Below, one piece after another: positions 1-7,730 of a stretch of DNA of 64,000 nt. Within the stretch, counting starts at the first letter, position 1, and each line of letters begins with the position of its first letter. The DNA is from Pseudomonas sp. GM41(2012) (GTDB lineage Bacteria; Pseudomonadota; Gammaproteobacteria; Pseudomonadales; Pseudomonadaceae). The notes beneath the pieces were generated by a model. It was not told where the DNA came from. It saw only the letters and a list, made by a program, of their open reading frames with translations, and did no database searches. The position numbers were made by a program, and so were the translations under genes. The stretch is from assembly GCF_000282315.2 (NCBI RefSeq), contig NZ_AKJN02000011.1:186001-250000 (forward strand). Reading direction: 5' to 3'.

Positions 1-67
1 CCCGTGCAGACAGGCAACCGGCACATACTGCGCCGACGTAACCCAAACCAAATATGCTGATGCGCAT
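1..67 (-). CDS. algD: GDP-mannose 6-dehydrogenase, 5' end only (partial)
   Basis: The reverse strand from 67 reads ATG followed by a nucleotide-binding start, MRISIFGLGYVGAVCAG, running off the window edge after about 22 residues. This is the Rossmann GxGYVG motif of the UDP-glucose/GDP-mannose dehydrogenase family. AlgD oxidises GDP-mannose to GDP-mannuronate, the committed step of alginate synthesis. The assignment to AlgD rather than another sugar-nucleotide dehydrogenase rests on this N-terminus and on the neighbours (yaaA, deacetylase, phoH, moaCDE), an order I recall beside algD in other Pseudomonas. Nothing can be said of the rest of the gene. Confidence 0.85.
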   Translation of the reverse strand, partial: MRISIFGLGYVGAVCAGCLSAR

Positions 68-874
68 CGCAATTACCTCTGTGTTTATCAAGCCATTACA
101 TGGCCGGAGTTAATGGTGTTCAGCGGTCGAAGTGCACTCGGAAGTGCGCCTTAAAGGCGTCACAATGCCGCGTGCAGGCATATAAGTTCCGAGTGTCTAA
201 ATAAGTGCACTCAAGATGTGCGCAACTAGGCTTTTATTGTTATGGCGTGCCCTGTTATGCAGCAGGTCTTCTAATCAGAAGACATTCGTGCAAAGGTCTT
301 GCGCGCTCAATGCCAGGCCAGAAGCCCGTAAATCAAGCGGTTGGGTGCTCAGGTGAGCACGTTTATAGGGGCGCAGCCTTGGCCTTGTAGGGGATATTTC
401 TGATGTTTATCTCCTGTCCTTCATGTGTTGCCCAAATCAGGGATCAGTCAGCAGAAGTTAATGTGACAACTTTGCTACGTGGATCTCTTCTCTGCGTAAG
501 TTATCTCGTACAAGCTCAGAGAGAATGGTTACCGGTGGTATGAGCGACGCATTTGGACATAGTTCCAGTCCACCCATCGCGAATTCTGAAATTTCTTGAA
601 ATATTGAAAAAGATGGCACTGCTTTCATATTGATAGCAGCACCTGTTTGGCCCTTGATACATAGGGTTATTGTCGGATTAGATGGTTATGTGCCACTACC
701 GATAAAAAATTTCAGTGCCACTACTGAAAAAATTCAACAATGTCGAGTGAAACTAAAGTTAGAAAATCGAGTGATGTATTTTTGACGTCAGTAAGATGAC
801 GAATGAGGCGGGGAATTGTTGGACGATTGGACGTGGCGCACGACCTGTTAATGAGGCGTGCGCCAACCGGATAT
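68..874 (-). promoter_or_regulatory. Long upstream region of algD
   Basis: About 800 bases without a credible gene lie between yaaA and algD, both on the minus strand. A long, heavily regulated algD upstream region is known in Pseudomonas (AlgU, AlgR, AmrZ). Visible here are a GGAACTT on the minus strand (190-184), resembling an AlgU -35 box but without a -10 box I accept; a partial palindrome gccattacatggcc at 92-105, reminiscent of an AmrZ site; and a two-unit AT-rich repeat at 690-736. Short ORFs inside it have no coding character. Confidence 0.55.
690..736. repeat. Two-copy imperfect tandem repeat in the algD upstream region
   Basis: The 10-mer gtgccactac occurs at 690-699 and 715-724. 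Each copy is followed by an A-rich tract and ttca, giving adjacent units of 25 and 22 bases. It sits in an AT-rich stretch and could be a protein-binding array. No protein is assigned. Confidence 0.5.
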
Positions 875-1654
875 TTACTCGGGGGTGTGATCGCGCAGGA
901 ACACCAGATTGTCCGGTTTAGACTGCTCGGCGCTGTAGCGATAACCTTGTACATCGAACTGCTTGAGGGCTTGCGGGTCGTTGATGCGCTCTTCAATGAC
1001 GAAGCGACTCATCATGCCGCGGGCCTTTTTCGCGTAGAAGCTGATGATCTTGTACTGGCCGTTCTTCAGGTCCTTGAATTCGGTATTGATGATGCGCGCG
1101 TTCAGGGCGTTGCGTTTGACCGCCGAGAAGTACTCGTTGGAGGCCAGGTTCAGCAGCACGTCATCGCCTTGATCGGCCAGGGCTTCGTTCAGCCATTCGC
1201 TGATCCGTGTGCCCCAGAAGGCATACAAGTCCTTGCCACGGGCATTCGCCAGTTTGGTGCCCATCTCCAGCCGATACGGCTGCATCAGGTCCAGTGGGCG
1301 CAGCAGGCCGTACAGGCCGGACAACATGCGCAAGTGCTGCTGGGCGTAATCGAAATCGGCCTCGCTGAAGGTTTGAGCATTCAACCCGGTGTAGACGTCG
1401 CCCTTGAAGGCGAGCAATGCCTGCTTGGCGTTTTCTGGTGTGAACGCAGGCGTCCAGCTGCCGAAACGCGCGGCGTTGAGCCCGCCGATCTTGTCGGAGA
1501 CGTGCATCAACTCGCTGATCTGCGCAGGGGCCAGTTCGCGCAATTGCAGGATCAGCTCCTGGGAATGGTCGAGGTATTGTGGCTGGGTGAAGCGCTGGGT
1601 CGCCGGCGGTGTTTCGTAATCGAGGGTCTTGGCGGGGGAAATCACCATCAGCAT
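875..1654 (-). CDS. yaaA: Peroxide stress protein YaaA (DUF328)
   Basis: The 259-residue product has the normal YaaA length. It begins with MLMVISPAKTLDY, the family's SPAKTL signature, and carries the conserved DVLLNLASNEYFSAV and KKARGMMSRFVIEE blocks. In E. coli YaaA lowers free intracellular iron and limits DNA and protein damage during peroxide stress; its biochemical activity involves DNA binding. The start is preceded by an AGGAG-like site (ggagacgac on the reverse strand). It is upstream of and co-oriented with algD, about 800 bases away, so the two are probably not co-transcribed. Confidence 0.93.
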   Translation of the reverse strand: MLMVISPAKTLDYETPPATQRFTQPQYLDHSQELILQLRELAPAQISELMHVSDKIGGLNAARFGSWTPAFTPENAKQALLAFKGDVYTGLNAQTFSEADFDYAQQHLRMLSGLYGLLRPLDLMQPYRLEMGTKLANARGKDLYAFWGTRISEWLNEALADQGDDVLLNLASNEYFSAVKRNALNARIINTEFKDLKNGQYKIISFYAKKARGMMSRFVIEERINDPQALKQFDVQGYRYSAEQSKPDNLVFLRDHTPE

Positions 1655-1768
1655 GAAGTCGTCTCCTTTAATCGTGGGGGCGATTCTAGGGGGTTGTCTG
1701 GGCTGACTCCAGCTATGGGTGTCATAGGTGATCGGTGGTGCATCAGTTTTTCATGGCGAGGGGAAGAT

Positions 1769-1899
1769 CCCTGTGGCGAGGGGGCTTGCCCCCGTTGGGT
1801 TGCGAAGCAGCCCTAAATCGATTTCCTTCAGGTAATACGCATGCATCGGGTTTGCGACCGCTTCGCGATCGAACGGGGGCAAGCCCCCTCGCCACAGGA
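1769..1899. repeat. REP doublet (inverted pair)
   Basis: Two inverted copies of a Pseudomonas-type REP face each other: cctgtggcgagggggcttgc at about 1770 and its reverse complement ending near 1899, with roughly 70 bases between. Such doublets are common between genes and can fold into long hairpins in RNA or serve as IS targets. They separate the diverging yaaA and deacetylase genes. Confidence 0.85.
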
Positions 1900-1957
1900 G
1901 TTCGGTGGGGCGGGATCAGCTATAGTGCCGCGCGGGTTTTGTTATGGAGACATCCCA

Positions 1958-3082
1958 TTGCGTATCGTTTTTCTATTCTCGGCCTGGCTGTTGAGCTTCG
2001 GTGCCATGGCGGCACCGGGCGATGTAGCGACGCTTGATCGCAGCACCTGGCCTGAACAGCTCAACAGCCCGACCCTGTTTGATGTCGCGTCACGGGCCGA
2101 GATCCTCATGTTTTCTCGCGTCCTGTTGGCCAGCGAATCCCTGGATGAAGTGAGCCTGGCCCAGCGCCTGGGGTTGCGCACGGTCAATCTGGAATCGATC
2201 AACAACCTGCGTCAGCGCATGTGGCAGCGACTGCTGACCAACTACAACTTCGCCCAGCAGAGCTGCGATCAGGATGCTTCCTTCTGTTTCCTGGTCGAGG
2301 ACATGGACACCCTGCGCCAGCAAGCCGCCAAGTTTCAGGTCAGCGATGAGAGCTACTACATAAAGTGGGCCGAGCCGAGCCGACTGTTCCACGCCCAGTA
2401 CCTGGACGAGCAATTGCGCAAGGCCGCGCTGTTTCCGCAAACCAGCAGCGAAGTCGATCGTTTTGGCGACTATGAGCGCAACGGCGATCAGATGCATGAC
2501 CGGCTGTTTTTGCTGACCTTCGACAGTGCCGCCAATACCGTGCCGGATAACACCGCCTGGGCCACGGAATACCTGCGCAAGTCGAACATGAATGGCACGT
2601 TCTTCGTCCTCGGCAAGGACATCCAGGCCCGTCTGGCCGATCGTTCGGTTGCCAGCCTGCAAGCGACGTACTCGAAGCAGTGCATTGGCGTGCAAGGTTG
2701 GGAGTTCCGCTCCCACAGCCACTGGCAGGACTGGCAGGATTCGGTGCGACGCAGCGCCGAACTGGTCAAAAGCAAACTGCCCGAGAACTACGTGCCATTG
2801 TTTCGGCCGCCCGATGGTCAGCGTCGGTCTGACGCTGAAGGATTCTTCAAGTCCCAGGGCTTGCAGGTGGCGCTGTGGGATATCGATGCCCAGGACGGCG
2901 CCGGCAAGCTGAAAGCCAATCAGAGCGCTCAACGGGTATTGAGCCTGATGTTGTTGTGGCGCCACGGGGTGATCAACTTCAACGTGAAGCAGGATGCGCT
3001 GAAAACGGCGATGCCCTGGCTCATCACGCAAACGGCGCAAAGCGGAATCGGCTGGGAAGACTGTCAGGACGCGTTTCGCTGA
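1958..3082 (+). CDS. Secreted polysaccharide deacetylase-like protein (NodB fold)
   Basis: I choose a TTG start at 1958 because GGAGA ends 7 bases upstream and the following residues form a signal peptide (LRIVFLFSAWLLSFGAMA, cleavage after AMA). The longer ORF from 1841 would put the REP doublet inside the coding region. The mature protein has a C-terminal NodB-type domain from about residue 185, with LLTFDSAANTVPD, FRSHSHWQDW, FRPPDGQRRSD and LWDIDAQD. Family enzymes remove acetyl groups from polysaccharides using a metal held by Asp-His-His. Motif 1 reads TFDS instead of TFDD and motif 2 lacks the usual second His, so activity may be altered or lost. It is secreted or periplasmic by prediction; the substrate is unknown. 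Confidence 0.78.
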   Translation: MRIVFLFSAWLLSFGAMAAPGDVATLDRSTWPEQLNSPTLFDVASRAEILMFSRVLLASESLDEVSLAQRLGLRTVNLESINNLRQRMWQRLLTNYNFAQQSCDQDASFCFLVEDMDTLRQQAAKFQVSDESYYIKWAEPSRLFHAQYLDEQLRKAALFPQTSSEVDRFGDYERNGDQMHDRLFLLTFDSAANTVPDNTAWATEYLRKSNMNGTFFVLGKDIQARLADRSVASLQATYSKQCIGVQGWEFRSHSHWQDWQDSVRRSAELVKSKLPENYVPLFRPPDGQRRSDAEGFFKSQGLQVALWDIDAQDGAGKLKANQSAQRVLSLMLLWRHGVINFNVKQDALKTAMPWLITQTAQSGIGWEDCQDAFR

Positions 3083-3418
3083 AAACGACGAAAGGCCGTA
3101 AACATTGGGGGAGGGGTGGTTTTGGACGAGAATTCGGTGCAGGCGGACTTCCGACTTTAACGGGGTGATGGCAATCCGCCTAGTGCTATTGGTCACTCTG
3201 AAAAATAAACTTCAAAAAAACGTCAAAGTACTTTTTTCTGTCACAGGTTTTGGAGTATTACGAAGACAGACCGCCGAAACCTGCAGACAGGTGGCGTCTT
3301 CCAAGACCCCCATTTGTGTGCAGTTCACTTGACTCCTCGCAGGTGAATTCGGTGGCCACTTCGAGGCGCAGCACTGTAACGGTATTGCGTCGACTGGCTC
3401 CCACAAAGGTGACCGAGT
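3083..3418 (+). promoter_or_regulatory. Intergenic region upstream of phoH
   Basis: This 336-base stretch must contain the phoH promoter. I see an A/T-rich block around 3196-3240 and a small hairpin (ttcac...gtgaa, about 3323-3347), but no operator or RNA gene I can name. Confidence 0.35.
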
Positions 3419-4813
3419 ATGGATGATCACGGACGTAGTTCTTCCTCCAACCAGCCAATCCTTTATGTACTCGATACCAACGTATTGATTCACGATCCAA
3501 ACGCCCTGCTTAACTTCGAAGAACACCACGTCGCTATCCCGATGACCGTGCTTGAAGAGCTCGACAAGCTCAAGAGCGGGCATCACAGCGTGGCTGCGGA
3601 ATGCCGTCAGGCGATTCGCCTGATCGACAAAACCCTGGGCGATGCCAGTCCTGAAGACGTCGAGCTCGGCGTCCCGATCCAGCGTGGCAAAAGCGGACCG
3701 AAGGGTTTGCTGTCAATTCTGATGAGCAAGCGTGCAGAACCGAACCTCATTCTGCCCGAGCACCTGAACGACAACATCATCATCAACCAGTTGATCGACC
3801 TGCACGCACGCGAACCAAAGCTGCCCGTGGTGCTGGTCACCAAAGACATCAACATGCGCCTCAAGGCCCGGGCTTGCGGGATCGCGGCCGAGGACTACAG
3901 CACCGACCAACTGGTCGACGACGTGTCGCTGCTGCCCAACGGTTATCACAACATGACCGGCTCCTTCTGGGACCGCGTAAGGAATGTCGATACCCGTCAG
4001 GATCATGGCCGCACCTGGCACCAGGTGCAGCTGATCGACAACCTGCCGGCAGTGCACGTCAACGAGTTCATCATCGATGAACAGGGCTTTGTCGGCTGGA
4101 TCAAGGAGATCGAGGAAGACAAGCTGCTGATTCTCGACCTGCATCAGGAACCCCTGTTGCACCAGGAAGCCTGGGGCCTGAAACCGCGTGACATCTATCA
4201 AAGCCTGGCGCTGTACGCCTTGCTCGACCCGGATATCCACCTGGTCAACCTGACCGGGGCAGCAGGTTCCGGTAAAACCATCCTCGCACTGGCGGCGGCG
4301 ATCGAGCAGACCATGGTCAGCAAACGCTATCGCCGGATCATCGCGACCCGTAGCGTGCAGGGCCTGGACCAGGAGATCGGCTTCCTGCCCGGCACTGAAG
4401 CGGAAAAAATGGAGCCTTGGCTGGGCGCCATCACCGACAACCTCGAAGCCTTGCACATGGATGACGAAAACACCCATGGCAGTGTCGATTACATCCTCAG
4501 CAAAGTGCCGTTGCAGTTCAAATCCCTCAACTACATTCGAGGCCGCAGCTTCCAGCAGAGTCTGATCCTGATCGATGAATGCCAGAACCTCACGCCGCAC
4601 CAGATGAAAACCATCATCACCCGTGCCGGCGCCGGTTCCAAAGTGGTGTGCCTGGGTAACCTGGCGCAGATCGACACCCCTTACCTGTCCGCGACCAGTT
4701 CCGGGCTGACGTACCTGACAGAACGCTTCAAGGATTTCCCCAACGGTGTGCACATCACCCTGCAAGGGGTGCCGCGTTCGATTCTGGCCGAATACGCCGA
4801 ATCGCATTTGTAA
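3419..4813 (+). CDS. PIN domain-PhoH ATPase fusion protein
   Basis: The 464-residue protein joins an N-terminal PIN ribonuclease-type domain (YVLDTNVLIHDP at about residues 14-25, with further acidic residues to about 150) to a C-terminal PhoH P-loop ATPase. Walker A is GAAGSGKT near residue 280 and Walker B is LILIDECQN near 380. PhoH2-type proteins of this build are ATP-dependent RNA helicase/ribonucleases in studied cases; the cellular role in Pseudomonas is not settled. The start at 3419 is ATG, with a weak upstream purine stretch. A strong terminator follows directly. Confidence 0.9.
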   Translation: MDDHGRSSSSNQPILYVLDTNVLIHDPNALLNFEEHHVAIPMTVLEELDKLKSGHHSVAAECRQAIRLIDKTLGDASPEDVELGVPIQRGKSGPKGLLSILMSKRAEPNLILPEHLNDNIIINQLIDLHAREPKLPVVLVTKDINMRLKARACGIAAEDYSTDQLVDDVSLLPNGYHNMTGSFWDRVRNVDTRQDHGRTWHQVQLIDNLPAVHVNEFIIDEQGFVGWIKEIEEDKLLILDLHQEPLLHQEAWGLKPRDIYQSLALYALLDPDIHLVNLTGAAGSGKTILALAAAIEQTMVSKRYRRIIATRSVQGLDQEIGFLPGTEAEKMEPWLGAITDNLEALHMDDENTHGSVDYILSKVPLQFKSLNYIRGRSFQQSLILIDECQNLTPHQMKTIITRAGAGSKVVCLGNLAQIDTPYLSATSSGLTYLTERFKDFPNGVHITLQGVPRSILAEYAESHL

Positions 4814-4826
4814 CCCTTCACACAAG

Positions 4827-4859
4827 AACCGGGCGACCTCAAAGTCGCCCGGTTTTTTT
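4827..4859 (+). terminator. Rho-independent terminator after phoH
   Basis: A GC-rich stem (ccgggcgac / gtcgcccgg) with a ctcaaa loop is followed by seven T residues, 14 bases past the phoH stop codon. Confidence 0.92.
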
Positions 4860-4874
4860 ATGCCCCACACAAAA

Positions 4875-4984
4875 CCTGTAGGAGCATGCGGGCGGCGATC
4901 CGACTTGCCCTCGATGGCTGCGTGTCAGTCGGCATCATTATTGACTGGCACGCCGCCATCGCGGGCAAGCCATGCTCCTACAGG
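4875..4984. repeat. REP doublet of the cctgtaggagca type
   Basis: Inverted ends cctgtaggagcatg and catgctcctacagg enclose cggcgatc / gccatcgcgggcaagc stems. It lies between the phoH terminator and the moaC promoter. Confidence 0.85.
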
Positions 4985-5065
4985 GGTTGTGGTGATCCCA
5001 TAATCAAAGGTGCGGAATTTTGACCCACAGGTTTACAATCGGGGCTCCTGATCAGGAGTATCCCT

Positions 5066-5539
5066 GTGCTGACTCATCTCGATTCCCAAGGTCGCGCCCA
5101 TATGGTCGACGTCACTGAAAAAGCCGTGACGTTCCGTGAAGCAACGGCCCAAGCGCTTGTGCGCATGCTGCCCGAAACCCTGCAGATGATCGTCAGCGGC
5201 GGTCACCCCAAGGGTGATGTGTTCGCCGTGGCGCGTATCGCCGGCATTCAAGCAGCGAAGAAAACCAGCGATCTGATCCCTCTGTGCCATCCGCTGCTGC
5301 TCACCGGCGTCAAGGTCGAGCTCAGTGCCGAAGGCGACGACACCGTGCGCATTGTCGCGCGCTGCAAGTTGTCCGGGCAGACCGGCGTAGAGATGGAAGC
5401 CCTGACCGCCGCCAGCGTCGCGGCGCTGACTGTCTACGACATGTGCAAAGCCGTGGATCGCGGCATGACCATTGAAAGCGTGCGGCTGCTTGAGAAACTC
5501 GGCGGCAAGAGCGGCCATTTCCAGGCGGATCAACCATGA
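5066..5539 (+). CDS. moaC: Cyclic pyranopterin monophosphate synthase MoaC
   Basis: MoaC converts the MoaA product 3',8-cyclo-7,8-dihydro-GTP into cyclic pyranopterin monophosphate, the first molybdenum cofactor intermediate. The 157-residue length is typical. Family landmarks are LIPLCHPLLLTGVKVEL, VEMEALTAASVAALTVYDMCKAVDRGM (quoted in parts: EALTAASVAALT, DMCKAVDRGM) and the C-terminal KLGGKSGH. The start is GTG at 5066, with AGGAG ending 7 bases before it. The stop overlaps the moaD start by 4 bases (ATGA), indicating translational coupling. The cofactor is needed by the formate dehydrogenase encoded near 45-50 kb. Confidence 0.96.
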   Translation: MLTHLDSQGRAHMVDVTEKAVTFREATAQALVRMLPETLQMIVSGGHPKGDVFAVARIAGIQAAKKTSDLIPLCHPLLLTGVKVELSAEGDDTVRIVARCKLSGQTGVEMEALTAASVAALTVYDMCKAVDRGMTIESVRLLEKLGGKSGHFQADQP

Positions 5540-5778
5540 ACGTCACCGTGAAGTTTTTTGCCCGTTACCGTGAGGCGCTCGGCGTGGACTCGGTGAAAGT
5601 TGAAGGTGATTTCGCCACGGTCGACGATGTGCGTGCGCTGCTGGCCCAGCGTGACGGTGCCGAAGTGTTGAGCGAACAGAACCTGATGTGCGCCCGCAAC
5701 GAAGACCTGTGCCAGCTCGATGAGCCGGTGAGCGATGGCGATGAAGTGGCATTTTTCCCGACTGTGACCGGAGGCTGA
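5536..5778 (+). CDS. moaD: Molybdopterin synthase sulfur carrier subunit MoaD
   Basis: This 80-residue ubiquitin-like protein ends in TVTGG. The terminal Gly-Gly is adenylated by MoeB and thiocarboxylated to carry the dithiolene sulfur. Its length and fold-forming blocks (VTVKFFARYREALG, DGDEVAFFPTVTGG) are those of MoaD. It starts inside the moaC stop and is followed 3 bases later by moaE, its partner in molybdopterin synthase. Confidence 0.96.
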   Translation: MNVTVKFFARYREALGVDSVKVEGDFATVDDVRALLAQRDGAEVLSEQNLMCARNEDLCQLDEPVSDGDEVAFFPTVTGG

Positions 5779-5781
5779 GCC

Positions 5782-6234
5782 ATGGCGATTCGCGTGCAAT
5801 CCACGGCGTTCGATCCGGGGGCTGAAGTCAATGCCATGCACGCCGCCAATGTGGGCGTTGGTGCGGTGGTGAGTTTTGTCGGCTATGTTCGCGACTTCAA
5901 TGACGGGCTCGACGTCGCCGGGATGTTCCTTGAGCACTACCCGGGCATGACCGAAAAAGCCCTCGCCAAGATCGCCACAGAGGCCGAGCAGCGCTGGCCG
6001 CTGCTCAAGCTTGAAGTGCTGCATCGCATTGGCGCCCTGGAACCGGGGGAGCCGATCGTCTTCGTCGGCGCCGCCAGCGCCCACCGCCAGGCCGCGTTCG
6101 ATGCCTGCGCCTTTGTCATGGACTACCTGAAAACCCGTGCTCCGTTCTGGAAGAAAGAAAACACCCCTGACGGGGCGCGTTGGGTTGAAGGGCGTGACAG
6201 TGATCATGCGGCGGCGGATCGCTGGAAGCAGTAA
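5782..6234 (+). CDS. moaE: Molybdopterin synthase catalytic subunit MoaE
   Basis: MoaE forms a heterotetramer with MoaD and inserts two sulfurs into cyclic pyranopterin monophosphate. The 150-residue product carries the family blocks GAVVSFVGYVRD, FLEHYPGMTEKAL, HRIGALEPGEPIV and the C-terminal TRAPFWKKE, with catalytic lysines in the last. It is the last gene of moaCDE; moaA and moaB are not in this window. Confidence 0.96.
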   Translation: MAIRVQSTAFDPGAEVNAMHAANVGVGAVVSFVGYVRDFNDGLDVAGMFLEHYPGMTEKALAKIATEAEQRWPLLKLEVLHRIGALEPGEPIVFVGAASAHRQAAFDACAFVMDYLKTRAPFWKKENTPDGARWVEGRDSDHAAADRWKQ

Positions 6235-6270
6235 GCAGACAGTTGGTTCTTCATTGACTGTCAGTCAGCC

Positions 6271-6346
6271 TTCGCGAGCAGGCTCGCTCCCACATTTGAT
6301 CTCCATGTACACAAATGCTGTGTACGACATAGATTCCCTGTGGGAG
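6271..6346. repeat. REP element and left half of an interrupted REP
   Basis: An intact REP (tcgcgagcaggctcgctccc, 6272-6291) is followed by a spacer and then by ccctgtgggag (6336-6346), where the IS110 element begins. The remaining part, cgagcctgctcgcgaag, resumes at 7524, so the IS split the second REP of a doublet. Confidence 0.88.
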
Positions 6347-6369
6347 ATTCTATGGTTGAGGGGAAGCCC

Positions 6370-7317
6370 TCAACTGACTTTCGGTTGGTATTCGTCCTGC
6401 CCCTTTAGCAGAGCGAATACCACCCGAGCGAGCTTTCGAGCCAGCATCACCAATGCTTGAGTGGTGCTGAAACCCCGAGCTCTTTGTTCTTGATAAAAAT
6501 CTTTCCAGGCCTCGGTGCGACTCGCCGACATTGCCGCATTGTGCAGCAGCCGCCGAGCCTCCGGGTCACCGCGCTTGGTCAAACTGCGGCGGCCGTCTTT
6601 TTGCCCTGATTTTGATACCCGCAAATCCATTCCCAGAAAGGCGATAAAGGCATCCGCGTTTCTGAAGTCACCCCGCTGAAACGCCGTGATCAAACGCGCA
6701 CCTGTCAAAAAACCAATGCCTTCCACTTTCAGACAGCGTTTTAACTGGCCCAGCAAACCGGCTTCTTTGAGCTGATCGTTGATCGTCTTCTCGATCAGCA
6801 TCTCAAGCTGTTGCATGGACTTCACTTGTTCGGCAAAAGCGGTCTTGAGCAGCGGCTCATTGGCCCAGCTTTGCACCAGGCCGACCCTTGCCTGGACCAA
6901 CGCCGCCCGGCGGCGGAAAAGACTCAGCAGCTGGCGGTATAGTGGGGATGGCGGGGTCCATGGGTGAAGCTCTTCATGTTCATTTTTCAGATACCGAGCA
7001 AGCAACTTGGCATCCAGTGCATCAGTTTTGGCACGGACCTTCACACCTTCGCGGTAATGCTTGAGTTCATAGCCGCCCACCATGTAAATCACGCATCCGG
7101 CCTCGTAGGCCAGATCGGCGAACTCCAAGTGGTAGATATTGGTGGCTTCGACGGCAATGGCCACCGTGCTCGGCAAGGCCTTCAACCACTTCTTGATGGC
7201 TGTTTTATTGTTGGGAATCTCTTCAAGCAGGCCCAGTTCGGCGTGATAAATCACCAACTCATTCTTGGCGACATCCACGCCCACGATCGGCTTTGAAGCA
7301 GAAACCGGCATTGCCAT
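6370..7317 (-). CDS. IS110-family transposase (RNA-guided recombinase)
   Basis: The 315-residue protein has the two-part IS110 build. The N-terminal RuvC-like DEDD domain shows IVGVDVAKNELVIY near residue 11, AVEATNIYH near 57 and KTDALDAKLLARYL near 100. The C-terminal Tnp20 domain shows VEGIGFLTGARLI and the serine motif RVSKSGQKDGRRSLTKRG, with the candidate catalytic Ser at about 236. In this family both domains build a composite site that recombines at a core dinucleotide chosen by a bridge RNA. The ORF is intact, so the element may be active. GGAGG lies about 7 bases upstream of the ATG. Confidence 0.93.
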   Translation of the reverse strand: MAMPVSASKPIVGVDVAKNELVIYHAELGLLEEIPNNKTAIKKWLKALPSTVAIAVEATNIYHLEFADLAYEAGCVIYMVGGYELKHYREGVKVRAKTDALDAKLLARYLKNEHEELHPWTPPSPLYRQLLSLFRRRAALVQARVGLVQSWANEPLLKTAFAEQVKSMQQLEMLIEKTINDQLKEAGLLGQLKRCLKVEGIGFLTGARLITAFQRGDFRNADAFIAFLGMDLRVSKSGQKDGRRSLTKRGDPEARRLLHNAAMSASRTEAWKDFYQEQRARGFSTTQALVMLARKLARVVFALLKGQDEYQPKVS

Positions 7318-7344
7318 AGGATTTCCTCCGGGATATGGTTTTAA

Positions 7345-7510
7345 GCACTTGAAGGGCTCACCCAGGGGCGCAGGCTTGTTCCTATCGTCGGTCTAGGCCC
7401 GATGCATTCTTTATCGGCGCTTGGGTGAAAGGAGGAGGGGCGAACTCTCCCACGGTCTGTACTGCGTCAACAGTCAGAATCGAGCCTTGTCCCTTCTCCT
7501 CCCTTCAAGT
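7345..7510 (-). ncRNA. Putative IS110 bridge RNA
   Basis: Read on the minus strand, the non-coding left end forms two stem-loops. The first is closed by ggaggag...ctcctcc (7491-7502 with 7431-7440). It holds AGGCTCG (7487-7481), identical to the 7 bases left of the core in the REP target, and GTGGGAG (7453-7447), complementary to core plus right target CTCCCAC. The second is closed by cacccaag / ctgggtg (7427-7420 with 7365-7359). It holds AGAAT (7410-7406), identical to the last bases of the element's right end, and ACAAG (7379-7375), complementary to CTTGT at core plus left end. This is the target-loop/donor-loop arrangement known from IS621. The RNA ends are estimated. Confidence 0.75.
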
Positions 7511-7521
7511 CCTACCATACA

Positions 7522-7542
7522 AGCGAGCCTGCTCGCGAAGAG
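7522..7542. repeat. Right half of the REP interrupted by the IS110 element
   Basis: The sequence agcgagcctgctcgcgaaga continues the REP left at 6346. Beyond it, 7543-7730 is the upstream region of the amino-acid-binding protein gene. Confidence 0.85.
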
Positions 7543-7730
7543 GCCATCAGCAACACCAAAAATCCCAATAAGCCACCGCCCGACCACCGGCCCGCACATC
7601 CTCGATCGCCCTGATTGACGGTTTGTACATAAAAGTCCAGTATGGAATTATAAGTACAAAAAAGCGCTTCCCCCGTTTCTGCTCTTTCTTCTGTCTTGCC
7701 AAACCAACAACAACCCGCGAGAGAACGAAT

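Larger units (their letters stand above)
6347..7521 (-). mobile_element. IS110-family insertion sequence inserted in a REP
   Basis: Boundaries come from rejoining the flanks: ...ccctgtgggag + cgagcctgctcgcgaag rebuilds a Pseudomonas REP half. The dinucleotide AG (CT on the transposase strand) is present at both junctions (6345-6346 and 7522-7523), as expected for an IS110 core dinucleotide. The element is about 1175 bp, with one transposase gene, a very short downstream end (about 23 bases) and a long upstream end (about 204 bases). Short subterminal inverted repeats, tatggt at 6351-6356 and accata at 7514-7519, sit 2-4 bases inside the ends. No longer target duplication is seen. The long left end fits the IS110 rather than the IS1111 layout. 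Confidence 0.88.

Noticed and set aside
184..190. AlgU-type promoter for algD (GGAACTT on the minus strand)
   Set aside because: No acceptable -10 box at 15-19 bases, and the distance to algD is shorter than in the P. aeruginosa promoter; mentioned only as a hint.
205..390. Short ORF in the algD upstream region
   Set aside because: No Shine-Dalgarno, no family features, odd composition.
803..1816. Long plus-strand ORF over yaaA
   Set aside because: It is the antisense shadow of yaaA, which has clear family motifs; the antisense translation has none.
1841..1957. N-terminal extension of the deacetylase-like protein
   Set aside because: It would translate a REP arm and destroy the signal peptide position; the TTG at 1958 has a good ribosome-binding site.
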